Part shown: positions 1 through 7,743 of the stretch, piece after piece | Position numbering within the stretch: the stretch's first letter is position 1 | Layout of the letters: each line of letters starts with the position of its first letter | NCBI GenBank assembly: GCA_023150835.1 | Contig: JAKLKB010000033.1 | Span: 1 to 64,000, forward strand | Direction of reading: 5' to 3' | DNA length: 64,000 bases | DNA from: Myxococcota bacterium | GTDB taxonomy: Bacteria; Myxococcota_C; UBA6777 | Position numbers and translations under genes: made by a program | Notes under the pieces: generated by a model | What the model was told of the DNA's origin: nothing | The model's input: the letters and a program-made list of their open reading frames with translations, nothing else | The model's database searches: none

Positions 1-126
1 CATCGTATCCTCAGCAGGCATCGTATCCTCAGCAGGCATCGTATCCTCAGCAGGCATCGTATCCTCAGCAGGCATCGTATCCTCAGCAGGCATCGTATCC
101 TCAGCAGGCATCGTATCCTCAGCAGG
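1..126 (+). repeat. 18-bp in-frame tandem repeat, 7 copies
   Basis: Seven head-to-tail copies of CATCGTATCCTCAGCAGG with no differences. They are read in frame by the gene that enters from the left and encode a repeated Ser-Tyr-Pro-Gln-Gln-Ala hexapeptide. The array starts at the first base of the window, so its true copy number is not visible. Perfect identity points to recent expansion. Confidence 0.95.
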
Positions 127-1628
127 CATCTCGTGCTCCGCTGACAGGCAGCTTTGAGCCTCATCCTGTGGCACCCGATCCTCACGCGCCCGGACTTCGT
201 TATCCTGTGCAACCTGCTTCTCCAAGCGGTCATTTCTCTGCGGCTTCTTTTGGCGGCCCGTTGCCCTCACAGCACCGCAGCGGCGTTCATCCTGCACCGC
301 CCTTGGGCGGGCTTCCTCTTTCTCATCGCAGTGGGGTTCATCCCGCGCCACAGATGGGCGCCCCCTCTCCGCAGAGCGCTCCTACGCACGCGCCGAATCC
401 TTCCGTTGTTCCGTCTTCTCCACCAAAGCATCCGTCCTTTGGCACCCCTCATCCAAGCACTCCTGCTCCGCGAATGCCCGTTCATTCCACAGGCTCTTTT
501 GCTCCGCTTCCTGCGCACGCTACGGGTTCTTTTGCTCCGCTTCCTGCGCACGCTACGGGTTCTTTTGCTCCGTACGCTCAACCGCCTGCGCCTCATCGAA
601 CGGGTGCGTTTGCGTCTCCGCCCGGCCATTCTACAGGCTCTTTCCCGCCGCTCTCTGCGTTCGCTCCGCAAGCAAACCCCGCACCGACAGCAGCGCCCGA
701 GTTCTTGAGTCCTGTCTTTCAGACTGACTCGCTCGGGGTCAAGCGTTCGACGATGCAAGTCAAAGCCTCTCATGATATCGCTGCTGCGAGGGCCTTGGAT
801 GATGTGCTTTCGGCTTGGGATGACCCCAGCCAAACCACCGCCCGACACCCGGGCTTTTTCAAGCCCAACCTTGATTGGATGGCTGATGAACCTGTCGCAC
901 CTCCCGCTTCTTCGGCCAACTCGCGCTTTCCCGGCGGTGATCCGCTCTTTACCAACAGCCATGCCGCCCCACCTTCGGCCTCGATCGCTTCGCCTGTGGC
1001 CTCGCCGATGCCTGTGGGAGCGCAGCCGGTGAGTGCCTTTTCTGCTTCGCATCAACCGCCTCTTGCGCAAGGGCACAAGACAGGCCCCCCTCTTCGTCCC
1101 GCGCCTTCCAATCTTTCCGTCGGCGACCTGATCTCTCTTTCGGCCTCCCTTCCTGCTGTCTCTTTCAATCCTTTGACGGGTGTTCGTCCTGCCCCGCTTC
1201 AAGACGAAGATGACCACACCCTCAACGAACCACGCGAAGTCACCATGCGCGTCCCTCGGCCTCTTCCCCCTCCCGCCAAGTCGCCAAAAGGTCTGTGGTT
1301 TTTGCGCGCTTTGTTGCTTTTGTTTCTTGGCGTCGCCATCGGTCTTTTTGCTTGGATGCGCTTGCAACACCACACGCCCATCCTCGGAAAAAGTCTACCC
1401 AAAACCCTTTATCAAGCCTATCTTCCCCTCGAATCCCTCTATCAAGAGCAAAGCACACTTAGCTTTGTATTGCCTTCGGGGTGGCACAAGGGGCCGCTAG
1501 GGCGCAACCTAGAGGAGCGTGTCTTTAGCCTTCGCGATAAGCTAAAACAACAACGCGTTCGCCACGTGTTGATCTTTTCCCCGAGAAAGCAACTTCTCTA
1601 TCGTATCGATCTGGACAAACAAATCTGA
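3..1628 (+). CDS. Pro/Ser-rich single-TM protein, 5' end outside window
   Basis: Open from the left edge, so only the last 541 residues are visible. They begin with the Tyr-Pro-Gln-Gln repeat, then about 170 residues rich in Pro, His, Ser and Ala. These include recurrent TGSFAP-type motifs, two of them in a perfect 33 bp duplication near 501-566. A single membrane segment (GLWFLRALLLLFLGVAIGLF, about visible residue 431) precedes about 80 residues with no recognised domain. This layout is typical of the tail of a large regulatory membrane protein such as a Ser/Thr kinase, but no catalytic domain is in the window, so the function is unknown. The stop overlaps the next start by one base (TGATG), which implies co-translation. 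An internal GTG at 168 could be mistaken for the start, but the frame is open and repeat-coding upstream of it. Confidence 0.8.
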   Translation, partial: SYPQQASYPQQASYPQQASYPQQASYPQQASYPQQASYPQQASRAPLTGSFEPHPVAPDPHAPGLRYPVQPASPSGHFSAASFGGPLPSQHRSGVHPAPPLGGLPLSHRSGVHPAPQMGAPSPQSAPTHAPNPSVVPSSPPKHPSFGTPHPSTPAPRMPVHSTGSFAPLPAHATGSFAPLPAHATGSFAPYAQPPAPHRTGAFASPPGHSTGSFPPLSAFAPQANPAPTAAPEFLSPVFQTDSLGVKRSTMQVKASHDIAAARALDDVLSAWDDPSQTTARHPGFFKPNLDWMADEPVAPPASSANSRFPGGDPLFTNSHAAPPSASIASPVASPMPVGAQPVSAFSASHQPPLAQGHKTGPPLRPAPSNLSVGDLISLSASLPAVSFNPLTGVRPAPLQDEDDHTLNEPREVTMRVPRPLPPPAKSPKGLWFLRALLLLFLGVAIGLFAWMRLQHHTPILGKSLPKTLYQAYLPLESLYQEQSTLSFVLPSGWHKGPLGRNLEERVFSLRDKLKQQRVRHVLIFSPRKQLLYRIDLDKQI

Positions 1629-4207
1629 TGCTTTTTTGGGTTTGCACTTCTCGTTTTCGCCGTCTATGGGGCCTCGTCGGAGCTTGCACAAGCAAAGCAG
1701 CAAGGCCCGTGTGGAGGATGTCGTTTCTTCGTGGGGGGGTCGGATGGGTGGGCGGGATCTGCGTCTCTGGAGCGCTCGGATGGGTGGGCGGGATCTGCGT
1801 TTTGTTTGCGACTTCTTCGCGTCTATGGGCGCAATCGCCCCCCACCTCGCGTCCGTCCGTTCTTTCCCCGTTGCCAAGGCGCTCTCCTGCGGCGTCCTTG
1901 CCGGCCTTTCTCCTTCCTGCGCCCCCCCCGAATTCTGCGGATTCTGCGTTGTCTCAACCTGTTGATCCCGTCCGCCAAGCCCAGATCCTTCGGGCTTTGC
2001 AAAGTACCGATCTTGCGGAGCGCTACAAAGCCTTTCGCTGGCTTGCGATCTTGCGCGATCCTTGGGCTACCCAACAACTTCTTTCGTGGAGTTCTCATCG
2101 TGATCCGACCCTGCGTTGGTGGGCTTGGGCTGCCTTGCGCCAACACAAAAGCCCGACTATCCGCAAGCACTTGATCGAAGCTTTGAAAGATCGCGATGAA
2201 AGAGTCCGCTTATTGGCGCTTGATCGAGCCTTTGCCCACGGAAGCCAAACGCAACGTGCCGAGATCATGGGACTCCAACGCGATCCTTCGCCGATGGTGC
2301 GGATGGCGTGGTGTTCTTTGTTTTTGCAGATCCCTTCTCCGCTTGTGCCGATGCTTGCGCCTTGTTTGCAAGATGCGGATCTTCGGGTGCGGCTTGCCTT
2401 TGCGCGGGCTGTTTCCCAATCCCCCCAAGCCCCCGCAGCGTTGCGCTCCCAAGCAGAGGCCGCGATCCTTGACAGCAAACAGCATCGTGCGTGGATGCGC
2501 CGCAGTCGCTTCTTTCGGCGTGGTACGTTGGTTCCGGGGGGAAATCTGCGCGAGCGTCTGCGCATTGAACGCCAACGATTGCGCCGCGCATCGCTCGCCG
2601 TCGGGCGGTGGCTTGCGGTATACCAAGATCTCCAAAGCAAAGAGGTGCTTTGCTTACAAGAAGAACAGAGGCAGATCGAGAAACAAGAAGAAAAGCTCTC
2701 GCGCATACAACCCGATATCCTCGACGCGCTCGAAAAAAACGAGATGGCCCTGTTAGACAAGCATTACTCGCGCTTTTTGTTTGCGCGCAATACAGCGTTG
2801 CGGGTGCATTATGCACGAGCGCAACGTTGCTATACGGCGCTGCATACGCAGTTTGCGCAGCACCATCGTATGCTCTCAAGGGCCATCTGGTTCGAGGAGT
2901 TTCCTCTGCATTACGATCATCCGTCCTTGCGTCGGTTTGAAGCATCGGGTTTGTTTCTCTTCGATAGCTTTGTGGATCAATTGCGTGATGACTTTCACGC
3001 AGCCTACGAACCCGAAAATCGACTCCAGAAGCGGAAGTGGACCCTTGGGACGGGGCTTTCCGCTCGTTTGCTGTACCAGCGCGATTGGCCGAGTGGATGG
3101 CTCGCACGCGTCGACGCACAAGCCGAGGGGCGGTATTATTTTCTTTTGCCGCAGTTAGGCTCTTTTGGGGGCGCGTTGGATCTTCAGCTTTTGCACGGCA
3201 AACGCACGACCTCCTACGAAGGGCTGACCTTTTTCCAGCTACAAGGAGCCTACAGCCAAGCACCTCCCGAAGAGACCGGATGGCCTGAGATGTACGTTGG
3301 CGAGCGCGTGACGGCGCGTGCTGCGTGGGGGATTGCGGGCCGATGGTCTCGTCTGCGCGGAAATACCGTGTCTTTGAAGCTACGAATCGATCACGAGCTA
3401 CAAGCCCCCATCCAAGAACCCGAAGGCCCCGCACTCAGCGCAGGGATGCGCAGTCGCCTCCAAGGGCGCGCCTCGTTTCGTTTCCAACGCGGGATCTTTG
3501 GGGTCTCGCTTTGGCAGCGTTTCGCGTGGTCTCATGCTTTTGAATCGCGCAATCTTTCCGCCAACCAATGGGATATCCTTTTGCGCTTTCAAGCGGGTGA
3601 TCCGCGCCGCGATCTCAGCTTCCAATTGAGCGGTGGTTTGGGGGCTTATTGGCCGATCTCCCAAACACCCGTCCCAACGTGGCCTTCCGCCCTGACACAA
3701 CCGATCTACACGCCGATCTTTGCGATCCGCCTCCAAAGTCCACCAAGTGTCAGCCGTTATCCGTTGCACTGGTTGTTGGCTTTTGAACGCAAGATCTATC
3801 CTGCGTTGCGCTTCGATTCTTCGGCTGTGTTGGAACATTCTTTTCTTGCGCAGATCTCTTTTGGGGCACCTCCCCCCCAACTGGCTCTTTTGCCGTGGAC
3901 GCAGTTTACAGCGGTGTTTGGGATGTCGCTGCATTTCTTGGAGGTCGATGCGCTACAAGCGCCCGTCCAAGTCGCCGCAACACCCGTCAAGATCCCCCAA
4001 CAGCTAATCCGTATCTTTGCCAAAGCTTACCTTCCTTTCGAGCGCTATTGGGGGGTAGAGACGGGGCTTCATCTTGACTTTGTGGCCCAAGGCTTTCGTA
4101 GCTACGAAGATCCCGATAGCCAGCCGCTTCGAGCCTCTCCGCGCAACCACTTTCTTCCGCGTGCGATGGTGTATTTGCGCTTGCACTTTGGCTTGCCGCT
4201 GCGTTGA
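1628..4207 (+). CDS. HEAT-repeat protein with C-terminal outer-membrane beta-barrel-like region
   Basis: 859 residues. From about residue 110 to 290 there are helical pairs of HEAT/PBS-lyase type (for example DRDERVRLLALDRAF). About 300-410 is charged and probably coiled coil. The last 400 residues alternate aromatic and polar positions (YYFLLPQLGSFGGALDLQLL and similar), as expected of an outer-membrane barrel. The start at 1628 overlaps the previous stop. A better secretory start is ATG 1718, giving a signal peptide that ends in LWA before QS. Its hydrophobic core is doubled by a 36 bp direct repeat (GWVGGICV twice). The likely role is a periplasm-facing scaffold anchored in the outer membrane, which is inference only. 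It lies between two co-directional genes and is probably in one operon with them. Confidence 0.75.
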   Translation: MLFWVCTSRFRRLWGLVGACTSKAARPVWRMSFLRGGVGWVGGICVSGALGWVGGICVLFATSSRLWAQSPPTSRPSVLSPLPRRSPAASLPAFLLPAPPPNSADSALSQPVDPVRQAQILRALQSTDLAERYKAFRWLAILRDPWATQQLLSWSSHRDPTLRWWAWAALRQHKSPTIRKHLIEALKDRDERVRLLALDRAFAHGSQTQRAEIMGLQRDPSPMVRMAWCSLFLQIPSPLVPMLAPCLQDADLRVRLAFARAVSQSPQAPAALRSQAEAAILDSKQHRAWMRRSRFFRRGTLVPGGNLRERLRIERQRLRRASLAVGRWLAVYQDLQSKEVLCLQEEQRQIEKQEEKLSRIQPDILDALEKNEMALLDKHYSRFLFARNTALRVHYARAQRCYTALHTQFAQHHRMLSRAIWFEEFPLHYDHPSLRRFEASGLFLFDSFVDQLRDDFHAAYEPENRLQKRKWTLGTGLSARLLYQRDWPSGWLARVDAQAEGRYYFLLPQLGSFGGALDLQLLHGKRTTSYEGLTFFQLQGAYSQAPPEETGWPEMYVGERVTARAAWGIAGRWSRLRGNTVSLKLRIDHELQAPIQEPEGPALSAGMRSRLQGRASFRFQRGIFGVSLWQRFAWSHAFESRNLSANQWDILLRFQAGDPRRDLSFQLSGGLGAYWPISQTPVPTWPSALTQPIYTPIFAIRLQSPPSVSRYPLHWLLAFERKIYPALRFDSSAVLEHSFLAQISFGAPPPQLALLPWTQFTAVFGMSLHFLEVDALQAPVQVAATPVKIPQQLIRIFAKAYLPFERYWGVETGLHLDFVAQGFRSYEDPDSQPLRASPRNHFLPRAMVYLRLHFGLPLR
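1741..1800 (+). repeat. 36-bp direct duplication inside a signal-peptide region
   Basis: CGGATGGGTGGGCGGGATCT recurs 36 bp later (1741 and 1777). The repeat is in frame and doubles a 12-residue hydrophobic stretch of the leader of the HEAT/barrel protein. Confidence 0.85.
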
Positions 4208-4226
4208 TCGCGAAAGGTGGGTTGTG

Positions 4227-7200
4227 ATGTGTGTGCGAATTGGACCGAGATCATCGAATCGATCGGATGCGGCAAGTGCCTGCACCTCGTTATGGGTTGC
4301 AGCCTCCTTGCCCCCGTATCAGCGGGCTGTACAGATGCTTTTTAAACCAACGATGCTGGTGCCTTGTGTGCTGGGGGGGGGAGGGTTTGATCGCGCTGCT
4401 CTTTTGCGGGAGTGGTTTTGCTTCTTTTGGGCCTGTTTTTCCGTAGGGACGGTGCTTTATGTGTCTCGCGTGGAGGCAGAAAACTGGCAGATCCGCCGCA
4501 AAGATCGTTGGGAGAAAGTCGCCCTTCGATGGCGGCAGCTTTTTCTCCAAGATCCACGACGTGATGACGTTGCACAGCAGCTTTGGCTACATTATGCAAA
4601 ACGCGGAACCACCGAACGATTGATCCAAGAGATCCATCAAACGCCTGTTGGCTCCAAAGAGGCTGATCGAAAGATGCTTGCTCTAGCGCAGCTTTATCAT
4701 CGCAAAGCCGCCCATCAACGGGCGTTTGTGTTGTGGACGCTTTTATGGGAAAAACGACAGCGCTTACAAACGTGGCTGCATCCCGCACAGATCGCCCTTT
4801 GGAACAGCCGATCTCTTCAAGCGCAGGCCCGCTTTTCCGAAGCCCTCGTCTTTCTTCAACGCGCCCAACAAGCCTCTCCCCCAAAGCCCCTTCACCTCAA
4901 GATATTGCAGGAGATCGTTGCACTTTCCGCCTCGCGCCAACAGCCTCTACAAGCCCTTCAAGCACTCCAACACCTTGTCCAACTTCTCCCCAACGATCCA
5001 CGCCACAAGATCGCGATGGCGCAGATCCTTCGACAGCTTCGGCGTTATCGCGAGGCCAGTGCGATCTTGCGCGACGCGATCCAAAAAGCACCCAAGCCCC
5101 AACGCCCGATGCTTTGGAAACAGATCGCCGAAGATGCCCTGCGAGCAGGTGAACTGGACACCGCCCTCCAAGCCCTCACGCAAGCTCGCCGCTCGCTCGA
5201 CGCTCAACACTGGCTGCACCGCGAGTTGGACCCTCTCGCCATCCGTACGCATCGGCTCCAAGCGTCTTTGCCTGTGTTGATCCGAGACTACGAACAAGCT
5301 GTTTCGACCGATCCCCAACGCATCCAACCCTTGCTCGCGCAGCTTTACGAAGAGATCGCCCAACCCCAAAAAGCCATCGCGATGTACCAGCAGATCGTGT
5401 CCTCTGATCCGAGCAGCCCGTATTATCCGAAGCTTGCGGGGCTACTTGTTCAACAAGGCCGCACAAAGGAGGCGATCGCGCTGATGCTCCAACGCCAACA
5501 GCGCGCCCCACAAGACGACACCATCGCGATCCAGACCCTTGACTTCTTCTACTCCCTCGACACCAACGAGTCTTCCAGCACGCTCCAAGCCTTTTTGCGT
5601 TCCCCCCTTGGACAACAACCGCGCTTCCTTGAATCCTTGCTTCAACGTGCGACGGCTTGGAAGCTCGAACCCACGCAACAACTCCCCTTTTATGAGCGGC
5701 TGTGTGCGCTGCCTCCGCTGCGGGCCTCTTGCTTTTCTCGCTGGGGCAAACTCTTGTGGACCTTGCATCGACGTGCCGAAGCTTACGCGACATGGCGACG
5801 CATCGAGTCCTTGCATCCGCCTTCTGCGCGGGACTTGTTTGTGTTGGCGCTCTTGCTTCTTCAACATGAACGTGGCACAGACAGCATCCCGATCCTTGAG
5901 CGTGTGCTGGCTCTTGCCCCCAAACACACACGCGCTCGCTTGCGTCTTGCCCAAGAGCTTCTGAAAGCGGGTGACCCCAAAAAACAGGCTGACGCGCTGT
6001 TTCGCCGCGTCTTGCGCGAAAGCCCTCTGGCCTCTTTGCGCGAACAAGCCCGAAAAGGTGTCATCCAAACTGCGTTTCTTCACTACGGAAAAGAAGGCGC
6101 TTGGTTTTTCTTTTCTTCTCGCTCGACTCTTGAACCTTTGTCTCTTTTTCAAAAGAAATTGTATATCGCTTATGCTTTGGAAAGCCAAGATCGCGCCCTT
6201 GCCACTCGCCAACTCCAAGAAGCGCTGTCGTTTTCACCCGACGATATCGAACTGCATCGCATCGCTCTCTTGATCTACGGCCACACTGCCTCTGCCCTCC
6301 CTCATTTTTTTCGCCTGATCGAGCTCGATCCTGCCCATCAGATGCGCTACCTCCCCGATCTGCTCCATCTCGCCGAAACCCACCGCCAACAACACCGCAT
6401 CCTCCCGCTTCTCCAAAGCCTCACCCAACAACAGCCCGATCAAATCAAGCTCTGGCGATGGCTTGGAAAACAAGCTCTTGCTCAAAAGCGATGGCAGCTT
6501 GCCCAACAGGCTTTTTCGGAAGTCTTGCAGCGCGAACCCAACGATACATCGAGCCGCCTCGGGATCGCTCGTCTCCACACACGCGCACAACGCTGGAAAG
6601 AGGCTTATACCCTTCTCTCCACACCCCCCTTTCCGACACAAGAACACGCGCCTTGGCAGACGTTGCTTTTGCGTGTCGGGCAACATCAAAAAGTGCCGCC
6701 TGCACAGTTGCTCTCTGACCTTCAACGATCGTTGCAAGGTCATCCCGCCCCTCTATTCGGCCTGATGCACCATCTCCAAGAGATCCGCCATAGCCCTCAA
6801 CCCTCCAAACTGCGCCAACATGCGCGCACGCTCACAAACCAACACCTCGATACGTGGCACCACATCGTTCTTGATGCGCGCCAGCCGCTTCGTTATCGTT
6901 GGCAAGCCGCTTTGCTGATCCTCGAAGCCAAACAGAAACGTTCTTTGCCCACCCTTAAACGCCTTTTGCTCGATCGCATCGAGCGTTTGCGTGGCGCTGC
7001 TCTGATCGGGCTGGCCTTTATCGATGGCCTCGATCAATACGCATGGATCAACGAAGCACGCACCCAAGAGCGCCATCACACGGTGCGGATCGCGGCCATG
7101 ATCGCGGATGCTTGGGTGCTCAAAGACCCTACCGCTCAACGTTATGCCCTCCAAAGCGCTTGCCATCGGGTGAGCACCCGTTGGCTCCAACGCTTGCTTT

Positions 7201-7523
7201 GGAGTACGCTCGCTCTTCAACCTTCCCTCCAAGAACTCCCCATCCTTGCCTGCCTATTTCGTTACGGAAACGCGGACCTTCAGCGCGACACCCTTCGGCT
7301 TCTTGCGTACATGCCGCCCTCTCTGATCTCTCTCTTAAAAGAGCAGCTCCAACAACCCGGATATTCCCGCTGTTTTTTGTACCAAGCTTTTCGCTACCTC
7401 AGCCGCCACCCCGAAGTCTCCCCTGCTGTTCAACAAGCCGCACGCACACAACCCCTCGATCCTCTCGCTGATCTCTGCCGCAGCGAAACAAATAATCGTA
7501 TCGACCTTCCCGTCTTTCATTGA
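4227..7523 (+). CDS. Large TPR protein with C-terminal HEAT-like region
   Basis: 1098 residues from ATG 4227, chosen because AAAGGTGGG lies 6-7 bases upstream. ATG 4335 and 4353 are in-frame alternatives closer to the membrane segment. One hydrophobic segment (FFWACFSVGTVLYV, about residue 64-84) probably anchors or exports the protein. About 150-820 is an almost unbroken run of TPR helices (ALQALQHLVQLLPNDPRHKI, LAQLYEEIAQPQKAIAMYQQ and others). About 880-1080 shifts to HEAT-like pairs (RWQAALLILEAKQ, RLRGAALIGLAFID). There is no catalytic motif, so a protein-interaction scaffold is likely. The gene starts 19 bp after the HEAT/barrel gene, which suggests that the two superhelical proteins are made together. 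Confidence 0.85.
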   Translation: MCVRIGPRSSNRSDAASACTSLWVAASLPPYQRAVQMLFKPTMLVPCVLGGGGFDRAALLREWFCFFWACFSVGTVLYVSRVEAENWQIRRKDRWEKVALRWRQLFLQDPRRDDVAQQLWLHYAKRGTTERLIQEIHQTPVGSKEADRKMLALAQLYHRKAAHQRAFVLWTLLWEKRQRLQTWLHPAQIALWNSRSLQAQARFSEALVFLQRAQQASPPKPLHLKILQEIVALSASRQQPLQALQALQHLVQLLPNDPRHKIAMAQILRQLRRYREASAILRDAIQKAPKPQRPMLWKQIAEDALRAGELDTALQALTQARRSLDAQHWLHRELDPLAIRTHRLQASLPVLIRDYEQAVSTDPQRIQPLLAQLYEEIAQPQKAIAMYQQIVSSDPSSPYYPKLAGLLVQQGRTKEAIALMLQRQQRAPQDDTIAIQTLDFFYSLDTNESSSTLQAFLRSPLGQQPRFLESLLQRATAWKLEPTQQLPFYERLCALPPLRASCFSRWGKLLWTLHRRAEAYATWRRIESLHPPSARDLFVLALLLLQHERGTDSIPILERVLALAPKHTRARLRLAQELLKAGDPKKQADALFRRVLRESPLASLREQARKGVIQTAFLHYGKEGAWFFFSSRSTLEPLSLFQKKLYIAYALESQDRALATRQLQEALSFSPDDIELHRIALLIYGHTASALPHFFRLIELDPAHQMRYLPDLLHLAETHRQQHRILPLLQSLTQQQPDQIKLWRWLGKQALAQKRWQLAQQAFSEVLQREPNDTSSRLGIARLHTRAQRWKEAYTLLSTPPFPTQEHAPWQTLLLRVGQHQKVPPAQLLSDLQRSLQGHPAPLFGLMHHLQEIRHSPQPSKLRQHARTLTNQHLDTWHHIVLDARQPLRYRWQAALLILEAKQKRSLPTLKRLLLDRIERLRGAALIGLAFIDGLDQYAWINEARTQERHHTVRIAAMIADAWVLKDPTAQRYALQSACHRVSTRWLQRLLWSTLALQPSLQELPILACLFRYGNADLQRDTLRLLAYMPPSLISLLKEQLQQPGYSRCFLYQAFRYLSRHPEVSPAVQQAARTQPLDPLADLCRSETNNRIDLPVFH

Positions 7524-7604
7524 CCTGCGTGAGTTGCCTATGCGGGGATTGAGGATTTTTTGATCTTGCGCTAAGACCTGAGGGCTAGCGGCTGAAACAC
7601 CTAA

Positions 7605-7731
7605 CGATACGAAATCCACCCACCGTGTGATCGTCAAACGTAGGAGCAGCCCCCTGTGGCTGCCCAAGAACAGGGCAATTACAGCGGATCGCGTCAACAT
7701 CGCGATCTCACACCACTCGGATATCGTATGA
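7605..7731. repeat. Dispersed repeat family A, copy 1
   Basis: Begins CGATACGAAATCC and ends CGGATATCGTATGAG. The ends form an imperfect inverted repeat. Between them is a hairpin made of GGGCAGCC, a short loop and GGCTGCCC. The same arrangement recurs at 22059, 36291 and 56548, and in diverged form at 19934. It fills most of the gap in front of the histidine kinase gene and has no coding capacity, so it is MITE- or REP-like. Confidence 0.75.
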
Positions 7732-7743
7732 GCAGGTCGCACC

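Noticed and set aside
2265-3434. 389-residue antisense frame inside the HEAT/barrel gene
   Set aside because: Arg/Ala-rich shadow of the real gene. There is no ribosome site, and it is entirely contained in the plus-strand coding region.
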